64,000 bases of DNA, taken from the NCBI RefSeq assembly GCF_000820505.1, contig NZ_JWJD01000001.1, positions 583,923-647,922 of the forward strand, read 5' to 3'. Each line of letters opens with the position of its first letter. Position 1 is the first letter of the stretch. The position numbers and the translations under genes were made by a program. Of this stretch, positions 8,111-15,695 are shown in pieces. Origin of the DNA: Geoalkalibacter ferrihydriticus DSM 17813 (GTDB lineage Bacteria > Desulfobacterota > Desulfuromonadia > Desulfuromonadales > Geoalkalibacteraceae). Under the pieces are notes generated by a model. That model was not told the DNA's origin. It worked only from the letters and a program-made list of their open reading frames with translations, and did not search any database.

Positions 8111-9409
8111 CTACTGTTGCCAGGGCCCCGACCAGGCGGGATGGGACGCCTGACCACCGGGGGGCGAAATGCGGCGCGCTCCGGTGCCGTCGGCACGCAT
8201 GACATAAATCCATTTCTGCCTGTCCTGGGTCAGGGAATAGACCAGGAAGCGCCCATCAGGACTCCAGCGAGGGTGCTCCTTGCTGCCGGCGCCGAAAGTC
8301 AGGCGCCGCTCGTCGCTGCCGTCAGGACGAATGGTGTAAATGTCAAATCGACCCTGCTCAAGACGGGTAAAAGCGATGCGCTCGCCGGTGGGGCTCCAGG
8401 CCGGAGTCCCATTGTGGGTACCCGCCGGAGTCAGGCGCCGCAGGTTGTCACCCTGCGCATCCATAATGAATACATGCGGGCCGCCCTGGCGGTCGGACAA
8501 AAAGGCAATCTGATCGCCCCCCGGACTCCAACTGGGCTCCACATCGATATTCCAGTTCTGCGTCAGGCGCCGGCGGAGTGAGCCGTCGGTACCGATGAGG
8601 TAGAGATCGGGGTTGCCCTGATAGCTCAGGGTGAGGGCGATCTCGCGTCCATCGGGCCGGTAGCGCGGACTGATGTTGAGCCCCTGACGCGAGGAAAGGC
8701 GCACTTCACTTCCTGAGTAGATTTCCTTGCGATAGACGTCGGGATTGTTTTCCTTGTACGAGGTAAAAACCAGCTCCTTGCCCACCGGCGAGAAGTCGGG
8801 ATTGAGCACAATGGAGCGATGGTTGGTAATACGGGTCGCGTTATGCCCGTCCACATCCATCAGGTAAAGCTCCTTGTGGCCGCTGGCATCGGAAATAAAG
8901 GCGATACGGGTGTTAAACGGCCCCTGGCTACCGGTCAGGCTCTTGAGAATCTGATCGCTGAAGGCGTGCGCCATGTAACGAGCATCGCTGAGGCGTCCGA
9001 CGTAGCGACGCCCTTCGAGCAGGCGCCGGCGCGTCACATCAAACAGCCGAGCCTCGATGACGAGGGTTTCACCCTGCACCGCATAACTTCCCTTGACCAG
9101 CACCTCGGCGCCAAGCAGGCGCCATTGGGCGAAATCGACCTCGCTGCTGAGCAGGCCGATACGCTGCGCGTCGGAGAGAAAAGCGGCCGGGTCGATAAAG
9201 GAAAACATTCCGGCAAGGTCGAGATTGGCTTGCAGCACCGCCTTCACCTCCGCTGCCACCTCGGGCGCGGCGCCGCCCTGGTCGCGCGGCAGAAAGCTGG
9301 TCAGCGCCAGGGGAATGGTCTGCTGCCCCGGGGCACGGATTTCGATCTGAGCGGCAGCAGGGGTTGCCAGGGTCAGGGCCAGAAGAAAAGGGATAAGAGC
9401 ACGCAGCAT
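8111..9409 (-). CDS. tolB: Tol-Pal system beta-propeller protein TolB
   Basis: 432 residues. Signal peptide MLRALIPFLLALTLATPAAA with cleavage before QIEIR; N-terminal alpha/beta domain to about residue 160; then a six-bladed propeller with TolB repeats recognisable by recurring (N/S)P.(F/W)SP.G blades such as LNPDFSPVGKELVFTSYK and VEPSWSPGGDQIAFLSD. The ATG at 9409 is used because the signal peptide starts there and GGAG is 8 nt upstream; a longer in-frame extension lies inside tolA. The tolA stop is 4 nt upstream of this start, so they are coupled. TolB is periplasmic and partners with Pal. Confidence 0.95.
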   Translation of the reverse strand: MLRALIPFLLALTLATPAAAQIEIRAPGQQTIPLALTSFLPRDQGGAAPEVAAEVKAVLQANLDLAGMFSFIDPAAFLSDAQRIGLLSSEVDFAQWRLLGAEVLVKGSYAVQGETLVIEARLFDVTRRRLLEGRRYVGRLSDARYMAHAFSDQILKSLTGSQGPFNTRIAFISDASGHKELYLMDVDGHNATRITNHRSIVLNPDFSPVGKELVFTSYKENNPDVYRKEIYSGSEVRLSSRQGLNISPRYRPDGREIALTLSYQGNPDLYLIGTDGSLRRRLTQNWNIDVEPSWSPGGDQIAFLSDRQGGPHVFIMDAQGDNLRRLTPAGTHNGTPAWSPTGERIAFTRLEQGRFDIYTIRPDGSDERRLTFGAGSKEHPRWSPDGRFLVYSLTQDRQKWIYVMRADGTGARRISPPGGQASHPAWSGPWQQ

Positions 9410-9413
9410 ATAT

Positions 9414-10343
9414 TTACTCCAGTAAATCCTTGAGGTTGAATACGACCTGGGGTTCCCAGCGCCGACCGGGTTCGAAGGGCAGTCGGCGGTCGCGCAGGAT
9501 GGCGGCACGCACCGAATCGTCGAAGACGCGATCCCCGGACTCCTTGGTGAAGCGGTAATCTAGCAGGTTGCCGCGGGGATCATAAATAAGGGTCGCCTGC
9601 ACCTCCAGATCCCGACGACTGACCTGATAGCGCGACAGGCTCCACTGTTCCTTGAGAAACGCCTGCAGCCAGACCTGCTGGGAAACACCGGCCTCGCTGC
9701 CGCGCCCGTCGGGCATGCCCAGGGGGGCATCGGCGCTGGACGGCGCTTGGCGGGTATCGCGTTGCGCCAATGCGGCGAGACGCTGCTTAAGCGCCTCAGC
9801 TTCTTCCTGGCGGCGGGTCCGCTCGCGCATCTCGGCCAAGCTGCGTTCAAGGTCGGCCTGCTGCGCCTGGCGCTGATCCGGTTTAGGCTCCGGTTTAGGC
9901 TCCGGTTTAGGCTCCGGTTTAGGCTCCGGTTTAGGCTCCGGTTTAGGCTCCGGTTTAGGCTCCGGTTTAGGCTCCGGCTTGGGCTCTGGCTTGGGCTCTG
10001 GCTTGGGCGCGGGTGGTGGTGCTGGACGCGCGACCTCAACGGGCTGAGGCGCGGGACGCGGAGGCGGCGCCGGGGCCGGTTCGGAGCGGACCGGCGTTGC
10101 GACCGAGGGTTCAGCGCGCGGCGGCGCGGCATCGGGACGTCCCGCCTGCGGATCAGCCACCGGCATTTGCGACAGATCAACATAATAGACCGGTCGCGTA
10201 TCGCGCACCGGCGGAGAATGAAAGCTGGTACCCAACAACAGCACCACGGCACCATGTAGCAGCAGTGACATGAGCAGCATGCGTCCCAAGCCGCGTTCGG
10301 TCTGCGTGCTCTTCGGCTCTCGTTTGTGACGATTGCGGTTCAT
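9414..10343 (-). CDS. tolA: TolA, TonB-like membrane-spanning energy transducer
   Basis: 309 residues in three parts. One N-terminal membrane anchor (LLMSLLLHGAVVLLLGTSF, about residues 23-41); a Pro/Glu/Lys-rich periplasmic spacer dominated by an EPKP repeat encoded by eleven 12-bp units; a charged helix (QQADLERSLAEMRERTRRQEE) and a C-terminal TolA/TonB-like domain from about residue 210 (ATLIYDPRGNLLDYRFTKESG, DDSVRAAILRDRRLPFEP). The Pro-rich spacer is more TonB-like than the Ala-rich helical spacer of enterobacterial TolA, but gene order between tolR and tolB settles the assignment. It couples proton-motive force from TolQR to the outer membrane. Confidence 0.9.
   Translation of the reverse strand: MNRNRHKREPKSTQTERGLGRMLLMSLLLHGAVVLLLGTSFHSPPVRDTRPVYYVDLSQMPVADPQAGRPDAAPPRAEPSVATPVRSEPAPAPPPRPAPQPVEVARPAPPPAPKPEPKPEPKPEPKPEPKPEPKPEPKPEPKPEPKPEPKPEPKPDQRQAQQADLERSLAEMRERTRRQEEAEALKQRLAALAQRDTRQAPSSADAPLGMPDGRGSEAGVSQQVWLQAFLKEQWSLSRYQVSRRDLEVQATLIYDPRGNLLDYRFTKESGDRVFDDSVRAAILRDRRLPFEPGRRWEPQVVFNLKDLLE
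9877..10008. repeat. Eleven tandem 12-bp repeats inside tolA
   Basis: Unit TCCGGTTTAGGC on the plus strand; eight identical copies from 9877 to 9972, then one TCCGGCTTGGGC and two TCTGGCTTGGGC. Each unit encodes four residues of the EPKP spacer of TolA, so copy-number change keeps the frame. Identity of eight copies at every base points to recent expansion. Confidence 0.97.
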
Positions 10344-10356
10344 GGGCGTAAGACGT

Positions 10357-10803
10357 TCAACGCCTGCGCGAAGCAGGCTCCTCGGGAGGCTGAGCGATCA
10401 TGCCGAGCTTTTCGATGCCCGCGCCGCGGATAGCGGCCATGACCTGCACCACCCGTCCGTAGGGAACATCGCGATCGGCCTCAAGAAAGACTTCCTGGGT
10501 CTCGCGCCCGACCATGACCTGGCGCAGCACCGGCAACAGCTGCTCGGGGCTCTCGACCAAAACCTGACCAATGGAGATTTCTCCGCCGCGTGTGACGCTC
10601 ACCACCAGGGGATCCTGGACCTGATCCAGGGTCGGAGCATCGGCCACTTCGGGCAGATTGACCTCGACGCCGCTTTGCATCATGGGCACTGTAACCATGA
10701 ACATGATCAGCAGAACCAGCATGACATCGACAAAGGGCGTGACATTGATCTGGGAGAGCATGCGGCGCCCCCCCGCATCGCGGCGGCCGACTTCCAAACC
10801 CAA
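10357..10803 (-). CDS. tolR: TolR/ExbD-type proton channel protein
   Basis: 148 residues. The first codon is TTG at 10803, chosen because GGAGG lies 9 nt upstream and the residues before the helix (GLEVGRRDAGGRRMLSQINVTPF) fit the family. One membrane helix VDVMLVLLIMFMVTVP carries the conserved Asp that conducts protons with TolQ. The periplasmic ExbD domain (GVEVNLPEVADAP..., VFLEADRDVPYGRVVQVMAAIRGAGIEKLG) follows. The tolQ stop is only 3 nt upstream, and tolA follows after 13 nt, so the operon is tight. An internal ATG at residue 15 would be too late, removing the cytoplasmic N-terminus. Confidence 0.93.
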   Translation of the reverse strand: MGLEVGRRDAGGRRMLSQINVTPFVDVMLVLLIMFMVTVPMMQSGVEVNLPEVADAPTLDQVQDPLVVSVTRGGEISIGQVLVESPEQLLPVLRQVMVGRETQEVFLEADRDVPYGRVVQVMAAIRGAGIEKLGMIAQPPEEPASRRR

Positions 10804-10806
10804 GGG

Positions 10807-11472
10807 TTAGCGCCTCCCCATCCGCTCGACGATATTGAGGAATTCCTGAGAAAAATTATCCATCTGGTTGCTCAGGTTGGTGATTTTGGCCAGGTAATGA
10901 TTATAACCCACCACCGCCGGGATGGCCGCGGCCAGACCGATGGCGGTGGCCAACAGGGCTTCGGAGATGCCGGGGGCGACCACCGCCAGAGAAGCACTGC
11001 CGGTTTCGCCGATTTCATGGAAGGAATCCATGATTCCCCACACGGTGCCGAACAGCCCGATGAAGGGCGCAATGGAGCCGGTGGTGGCGAGAAAGGGCAG
11101 GTACTTTTCCAGGCGCTGAATCTCCGAAGTCGTTGCACGCCGCAGGGCACGTGCGACATTGTCGCCGCCACTGAAATCAAAACTTTGCGGCGCATCTTCG
11201 CCCTCGCGGCGCCGCTGACCCTTTATCAATTCCTGATAGGCCTCACGGAACAGCACGCTCAGGGGGGCATGGGGAAAATCGCGCAATCCCTGGCTGATAA
11301 CATCAAAGCGCTTCTTGGCCCAGAAAAAGTCGAGAAAACGCTGAGAATCGCGCATGGCCCGGTAAACCACTCGTCCCTTGTAAAAAATGATGGCCCAGGA
11401 CACCACGGATGAATAGATGAGAATCAGCACGACCAGCTTGACCACCGGTCCTGCCTCGAGAAGCATGTCCAC
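10807..11472 (-). CDS. tolQ: TolQ/ExbB-type proton channel protein
   Basis: 221 residues from a GTG at 11472, which has GGGAG 8 nt upstream; the ATG two codons later (11466) is the alternative but is too far from that RBS. Three membrane helices: near the N-terminus (GPVVKLVVLILIYSSVVSWA), and two in the C-terminal half (LATTGSIAPFIGLFGTVWGI and LLATAIGLAAAIPAVVGY). These two are the MotA/TolQ/ExbB signature. With TolR it forms the proton channel that energises TolA. It is the first gene of the operon behind the promoter at 11521-11549. Confidence 0.93.
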   Translation of the reverse strand: MDMLLEAGPVVKLVVLILIYSSVVSWAIIFYKGRVVYRAMRDSQRFLDFFWAKKRFDVISQGLRDFPHAPLSVLFREAYQELIKGQRRREGEDAPQSFDFSGGDNVARALRRATTSEIQRLEKYLPFLATTGSIAPFIGLFGTVWGIMDSFHEIGETGSASLAVVAPGISEALLATAIGLAAAIPAVVGYNHYLAKITNLSNQMDNFSQEFLNIVERMGRR

Positions 11473-11520
11473 GTATCTGTCTCCCTGAAAAAGCGACGGT
11501 TTTTCAATAACGAAGCTGCG

Positions 11521-11549
11521 ATTATCGACGATCCCCCCGCGCAAGTCAA
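11521..11549 (-). promoter_or_regulatory. Sigma70 promoter of tolQRAB-pal
   Basis: On the minus strand TTGACT (11549-11544), a 17-bp spacer and GATAAT (11526-11521): 5 of 6 matches in each hexamer at ideal spacing. Transcription would start near 11514, about 40 nt ahead of the tolQ GTG. Confidence 0.7.
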
Positions 11550-11569
11550 CAACGACCAAACAAGGTGGC

Positions 11570-11597
11570 TTGCCGAGTTCGCTTAAGCGTTTATGCT
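11570..11597 (+). promoter_or_regulatory. Candidate promoter of the threonine ammonia-lyase gene
   Basis: TTGCCG (11570-11575), 16-bp spacer, TATGCT (11592-11597). Predicted start near 11604, about 20 nt ahead of the ATG at 11624. Back to back with the tolQ promoter. Confidence 0.35.
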
Positions 11598-11623
11598 TGA
11601 AGGAAATCAGGGAGTTTGGCGCC

Positions 11624-12832
11624 ATGATCGAACTTGCCGACATCCGCCGAGCCGCTGCCCATCTGCAGGGGCGCGTACGGCGCACCGAGCTGATCCACTC
11701 ACCCTATCTCTCCGAGCGCCTGGGCTCGCCCCTGTTTTTCAAGTGCGAAAATCTACAGCGGACCGGCTCCTTCAAAATTCGCGGCGCAACCTGGTTTCTT
11801 GCCTGCCAGGAGCGCGCGCGCCTAGCCGCCGGGGTCATCACCGCCTCGGCCGGCAACCATGCACAGGGCGTCGCCCTGGCCGCCACCCTAGCAGGCATTC
11901 AGGCCACGGTCGTCATGCCCGAAACCACGCCCTTGGCCAAAGTGCTTGCCGCGCGTGACTACGGCGCCCGGGTCATTCTGCGCGGCAGCACTTACGACGA
12001 GGCGGCCGCTGTAGCCCGCACTCTGGAGCAGGAGCAGGGTCTGCTCAATGTGCCGGCCTTCGATCACCCCCTGATTATGGCCGCCCAGGGCAGCATCGGC
12101 CTCGAAATCCTCGAAGATCTGCCCGAAGTGGATACTTTGCTGGTCCCCATCGGCGGCGGCGGATTGATTGCCGGAATCTCCACCGCCATCAAGAGTCTGC
12201 GTCCCGCTACCCGCATCATCGGGGTCGAAGCGGCGCAAGCCGCCGCGGCACTCAGGTCGCGCCACGCGGGACACAGGGTAGCGCTGCCCGAAGCCCATTC
12301 CCTGGCCGACGGCATTGCTCTCAAAGCAGTGGGTGAGCTGACGTACCCGGTAATCGAACAACGGGTCGACGATATTCTTACCGTTGAGGAAGAGGCCATC
12401 GCTCAGGCCATCGTCACTCTGCTGGAAAAGGCCAAGCTGGTAACCGAAGGGGCCGGCGCCGTAGGACCGGCAGCTCTGTTCAGCGCCGCGCCGCCGCTTC
12501 ATCGCGGCACCACGGTGTGTGTTCTCTCGGGGGGAAATATCGACGTTCAGACCCTGGCGCGGGTGGTGGAAAGGGGATTGCTGGAAGAAGGGCGCTATCT
12601 CAAGCTGCGACTGGAATTGCCCGATGTGCCTGGCGCCCTGGCGCGGCTCACCGCGATCCTGGGCGAGGCCGGGGCCAATATCTTTGCCGTGCGCCATGAT
12701 CGACGCCGTTCACATCTACCGCTGGGCCGCGCCGAGGTACTGCTTGAACTCGAAACACGCGGCCCCGAGCATATCGCTGCGGTGCGTCGGCGACTCGCCC
12801 GGGAAGGCTACGACAGCGATGCCCTGAGATAA
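11624..12832 (+). CDS. ilvA: Threonine ammonia-lyase
   Basis: 402 residues from an ATG with GGGAG 9 nt upstream. Fold type II PLP enzyme: the Schiff-base lysine is in RTGSFKIRGA, the cofactor phosphate loop is PIGGGGLIAG and substrate loop SAGNHAQGVAL. The length and a single C-terminal ACT-like domain (LELPDVPGALARLTAILGEAGANIF, from about residue 330) match the shorter, often catabolic-type enzymes rather than the 510-residue biosynthetic IlvA with two regulatory domains. It deaminates threonine to 2-oxobutanoate and ammonia, feeding isoleucine or propionate routes. No other ilv gene is nearby. Its last 25 nt overlap the end of the convergent PAS-sensor gene. Confidence 0.92.
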   Translation: MIELADIRRAAAHLQGRVRRTELIHSPYLSERLGSPLFFKCENLQRTGSFKIRGATWFLACQERARLAAGVITASAGNHAQGVALAATLAGIQATVVMPETTPLAKVLAARDYGARVILRGSTYDEAAAVARTLEQEQGLLNVPAFDHPLIMAAQGSIGLEILEDLPEVDTLLVPIGGGGLIAGISTAIKSLRPATRIIGVEAAQAAAALRSRHAGHRVALPEAHSLADGIALKAVGELTYPVIEQRVDDILTVEEEAIAQAIVTLLEKAKLVTEGAGAVGPAALFSAAPPLHRGTTVCVLSGGNIDVQTLARVVERGLLEEGRYLKLRLELPDVPGALARLTAILGEAGANIFAVRHDRRRSHLPLGRAEVLLELETRGPEHIAAVRRRLAREGYDSDALR

Positions 12833-13908
12833 GGTTCGGCGCAGACCGACTGTTGCACTTGGAGCACATAGCCGGTGGTTTCGCCGTCTACCCTCAGGGG
12901 CGAAAGTTTGACCTGCACCTCGAGCGGCCCGTCGCCAGACCGCGCCAGCACGCATGAGTGCGGCGGTGTGGCAACACCGTTGCGCAGATCTCCCAGGCTG
13001 TTGCGCAATTTCTGGCGCGCGTCGTCGGCAAAGATATCGAGATCCAGAAGATTGCGCCCAACCAGATCCGTTCGCTCACATCCGCAAAGCGCAAGCAAGG
13101 GTTTGCTGCAAAACAGGATCAACCCGTTGGAATTGAGTCGCGCCGTGCCGTATTCAGCACCCTCGACAAGCAACTGGTACTCGCGGCGCACCGCGCCGAG
13201 CAGGGCGTTTTCCTGCGCTAGGGCGCGGCACTGATTCTGCAACTCCGCCAAAGTGTCCTGGAGACCAGGCTGCACATCCTCCGAGCCGTCCGCGGGCGTC
13301 TCTGGGCGAAGCCGGAGCCGCCACCCCAGAGCCGCCGCAACCATCAGCAGGATCAATTGCCCCGCCAGTTGCACCCGCGCAAAAGAGTACCAAGGAGCGA
13401 CAATTTCGCTCTCCGGCGTCGCCAAAATCAGGGTCAGGGGCGCATCCCCGGCATTAAGGGGCAAATGGGTCACCAGCCAGCGCTCGTCCGCAAGGGCGAG
13501 GACCAAACCGCCGTGAGCACCGCGCGCCAATCTGCGCCGCAACTCCGGATCGCCGGCGACCTGCAGATCTAAGGCGGGGGGCGCCGCGAGCAGCGGCAAA
13601 AAAGTCTCCCGGCGCCGATCAAACAGGCTCATGTGACTTTCGGCCAGGCGTCCTTCGCTAATGGTTAAGCCTTCAACCGCCGCCGCCAGAGAGGCCAGAT
13701 CTTTGCTGCCCTGGCGCTCAAGAAAAAGCGCGCCCTGACGGGCCAACCACAGTTGACGCTCAAGGTAGGCGTCAGCGGCCTGGGCGCGGGTATGGCCCAC
13801 CTGCCAAAGGCTTACAACGACATAGGCCAGAAGCACAACGGCCGCCGCCCCAATCCAGATTCTGCGTTTCACAGCAACCGCCTTTTTGAGTTTTTCCTTA
13901 TGAACCAT
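12808..13908 (-). CDS. Membrane-bound PAS-domain sensor without output domain
   Basis: 366 residues from the ATG at 13908 (MVHKEKLKKAVAVKRR). There is a first membrane helix (IWIGAAAVVLLAYVVVSLW, about residues 17-35), a periplasmic domain of about 150 residues, a second helix (LAGQLILLMVAAALGWRL), a short coiled coil (LQDTLAELQNQCRALAQENALLG) and a PAS domain (YQLLVEGAEYGTARLNSNGLILFCSKPLLALCG onward) that runs to the C-terminus. No histidine kinase, GGDEF or methyl-accepting domain follows; the frame closes inside the 3' end of the convergent ilvA. It may be a stand-alone sensor or a truncated kinase. No strong RBS is seen, so the start is uncertain. Confidence 0.75.
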   Translation of the reverse strand: MVHKEKLKKAVAVKRRIWIGAAAVVLLAYVVVSLWQVGHTRAQAADAYLERQLWLARQGALFLERQGSKDLASLAAAVEGLTISEGRLAESHMSLFDRRRETFLPLLAAPPALDLQVAGDPELRRRLARGAHGGLVLALADERWLVTHLPLNAGDAPLTLILATPESEIVAPWYSFARVQLAGQLILLMVAAALGWRLRLRPETPADGSEDVQPGLQDTLAELQNQCRALAQENALLGAVRREYQLLVEGAEYGTARLNSNGLILFCSKPLLALCGCERTDLVGRNLLDLDIFADDARQKLRNSLGDLRNGVATPPHSCVLARSGDGPLEVQVKLSPLRVDGETTGYVLQVQQSVCAEPYLRASLS

Positions 13909-14198
13909 GAGCAATATTAGCTCATTTTTATTTTTTTCTCAAGAGCCTCCTGCTTGTTTTCAGGCTATTTCTGTTCGGCACCGTCCATTACGATGGCCAC
14001 AAGCGTTGCCGGCGCGCCATGCGATGCGTACTGAACAGATGTATCCGTTGATGGTTAGGCGAGTTGGGGAAGGCGCCCTGGTCCATATCGGCGCCTGGGA
14101 GCATCTGAAGGGCAAGGAAGGAAAAGGCTTTACAGCCAGCCGGCCGATCTCAGGCGGCAGCAAAATCGCCAGCCGCCAGACACACCCCTGCACTTAGT
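13909..14198. other. Non-coding interval between PAS sensor and SDR genes
   Basis: No convincing gene. A 7-bp inverted repeat TCTGTTC (13970-13976) / GAACAGA (14033-14039) closes a 56-nt segment with a smaller internal hairpin (CCAT TACG ATGG), so some RNA structure is possible. The interval would hold the promoter of the leftward PAS gene; none with good hexamers was found. Confidence 0.4.
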
Positions 14199-14963
14199 TC
14201 AGGAAGGTTTTTCCCGGTGTACCGCCAGAGGCCCCCACGCCTGATCCACGGACATTACTTCGAGGCTGTTGATATTGACGTGAGGCGGCACACTGGCCAC
14301 CCAGACGATGATTTCGGCCAGATTTTCGGCCGTGAGGGGGCGGGTATCGGCGTAGACCTGCTCGGCGCGCTCGGTGTCGCCCTTGAAGCGCACCTTGGAA
14401 AACTCGGTTTCGGCCATTCCGGGGGCCACACAGCTTGCTCGCACCCCGGTTCCGAGCAGGTCGGCACGTAGATTGCGGGTAAACTGGGCGACAAAAGCCT
14501 TGGTGCCGCCGTAGACGTTGCCGCCGGGATAAGGCCAGTCGCCGGCGGTGGAACTGATGTTGATCACATGGCCGCGCCGACGCGCGACCATGTCCGGAAG
14601 CAACAGGCGGGTGCAGTACATCAGGCCCTTGATGTTGGTGTCGACCATGGCATCCCAGTCGTCGAGATCGGTTTTGTGCGCCGGTTCAAGGCCCAGGGCC
14701 AGCCCGGCGTTATTGACCAGCACGTCGACTTCGGCGAAGTCCGCCGGTAATCCGGCGAGTGCGCCCTCAACGGCGGCGCGCTCGCGCAGGTCGAGAACCA
14801 AGGGGTGCACTTGGGTGATCTCAGCCAACTGCCGGGCCAAGCTTTCAAGCTGCGGGGCACGGCGGGCGACGAGAACCAGTCGATCGCCCCGGGCGGCAAA
14901 GGCGCGGGCGCAGGCAGCGCCGAAGCCTGAGGAAGCACCGGTGATAAAAACGGTTCGAGCCAT
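14199..14963 (-). CDS. SDR-family oxidoreductase, YdfG-like
   Basis: 254 residues, a classical short-chain dehydrogenase/reductase. Cofactor motif TGASSGFG (residues 8-15) with an Arg-rich strand end (LVLVARRAPQLE) favouring NADP; NNAG at about residue 87; catalytic Ser in INISSTAG and Tyr-Lys in YGGTKAF. Closest by pattern to YdfG, an NADP-dependent 3-hydroxy acid/serine dehydrogenase (LITGATAGFGE type), but the substrate cannot be told from sequence. It follows the glycosyltransferase gene by 30 bp and is probably the last gene of the pyk/queC/folE2 run. Confidence 0.88.
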   Translation of the reverse strand: MARTVFITGASSGFGAACARAFAARGDRLVLVARRAPQLESLARQLAEITQVHPLVLDLRERAAVEGALAGLPADFAEVDVLVNNAGLALGLEPAHKTDLDDWDAMVDTNIKGLMYCTRLLLPDMVARRRGHVINISSTAGDWPYPGGNVYGGTKAFVAQFTRNLRADLLGTGVRASCVAPGMAETEFSKVRFKGDTERAEQVYADTRPLTAENLAEIIVWVASVPPHVNINSLEVMSVDQAWGPLAVHREKPS

Positions 14964-14993
14964 GCAGAAACCTCCTGTGCAAGCAACTCCGGA

Positions 14994-15656
14994 TCAGAGA
15001 ATATGGGCGAAGTGGGTTTGCAGATAGTGCGCGGTAGCGCTTGCGGGTGAGCGCTTGAGCAGAGCGCGCAAGGCGGCAAGATCATCGAGATCCTCCCAGG
15101 GCGCGAGCTCTTGCAACCCAATCCCCGCCTCGCGTGCGCGCTTGCGGGTCAGGGCCAGAACCTGCGGCGTACTCCAGGGGATATCCATAAAGAGCTCCGG
15201 GTAATGGCGGCTTTCACCAATCAGCACATAGCCTCCGTCCTGTGCCGGAGCAACGACAACTTCCTGCTCGCCCAGAACGGTAAAGGCCGCCTGCACGTGG
15301 CTGAGGGGCAGATCGGGACTGTCAGTGCCGCTAAGCACGGCCGCTCGGGCGCCAGCCGCCAACAACCCGCTCAGGGCGTTGCCCATGCGCGTGCCGAGAT
15401 CCGCGCCCTGCTGCGCGAGCAAGTCCACGCCGGGGAAAGCGCGCACAAAATAATCGCGCGCACCGGCGTAAAAAATCACCGTCCGCCAAGCGCCGGCGCT
15501 CAGGCGCGCAACGCTTTCCCGCAGACTCACCGTGTACAAGTCGGCCGCCTCCGCGGGCGACAGGGGCGGGCAAAAACGCGTTTTGACTTGTCCGGACAGC
15601 GGCTCCTTGGCAAAGATCCCCAGAACGTTTTTCCCATGGAACCTGGCGTCCCGCAC
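14994..15656 (-). CDS. DUF2064/TIGR04282-type glycosyltransferase
   Basis: About 220 residues. The N-terminal GIFAKEPLSGQVKTRFCPPLSPAEAADLY stretch and SGTDSPDLPLSHV, VVAPAQDGGYVLIG and FMDIPWSTPQVL motifs are those of the GT-A-fold DUF2064 family, named after arsenosugar synthesis in some members. There is no ATG before the conserved region: candidate starts are GTG at 15656 (AAGG 10 nt upstream, used here) and GTG at 15686 or 15665. Immediately upstream lie two perfect DnaA-box sequences. It lies between folE2 and the SDR gene on the same strand. Actual acceptor and donor sugar are unknown. Confidence 0.82.
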   Translation of the reverse strand: MRDARFHGKNVLGIFAKEPLSGQVKTRFCPPLSPAEAADLYTVSLRESVARLSAGAWRTVIFYAGARDYFVRAFPGVDLLAQQGADLGTRMGNALSGLLAAGARAAVLSGTDSPDLPLSHVQAAFTVLGEQEVVVAPAQDGGYVLIGESRHYPELFMDIPWSTPQVLALTRKRAREAGIGLQELAPWEDLDDLAALRALLKRSPASATAHYLQTHFAHIL

Positions 15657-15657
15657 C

Positions 15658-15687
15658 TTATCCACACCTTCCACAGACTTATCCACA
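15658..15687. promoter_or_regulatory. Pair of perfect DnaA boxes at start of glycosyltransferase gene
   Basis: TTATCCACA occurs at 15658-15666 and again at 15679-15687, same orientation, 21 bp apart (two helical turns). Both match the high-affinity DnaA 9-mer exactly. They sit between folE2 and the glycosyltransferase, overlapping possible start codons of the latter. Confidence 0.6.
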
Positions 15688-15695
15688 GGCGGTTT

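Noticed and set aside
9877-10008. Tandem repeat as a CRISPR array
   Set aside because: Units are 12 bp, directly adjacent with no spacers, and encode the TolA linker.
9747-10259. Plus-strand frame rich in FRLRFRLR repeats opposite tolA
   Set aside because: It is the antisense of the EPKP repeat of tolA; no RBS and no family.
13970-14039. tRNA-like fold closed by a 7-bp stem
   Set aside because: No T-loop TTCGA motif or proper D-arm; not a tRNA.
13907-14197. Short frames on both strands between the PAS sensor and SDR genes
   Set aside because: Weak RBS, mixed codon use and no recognisable protein pattern.
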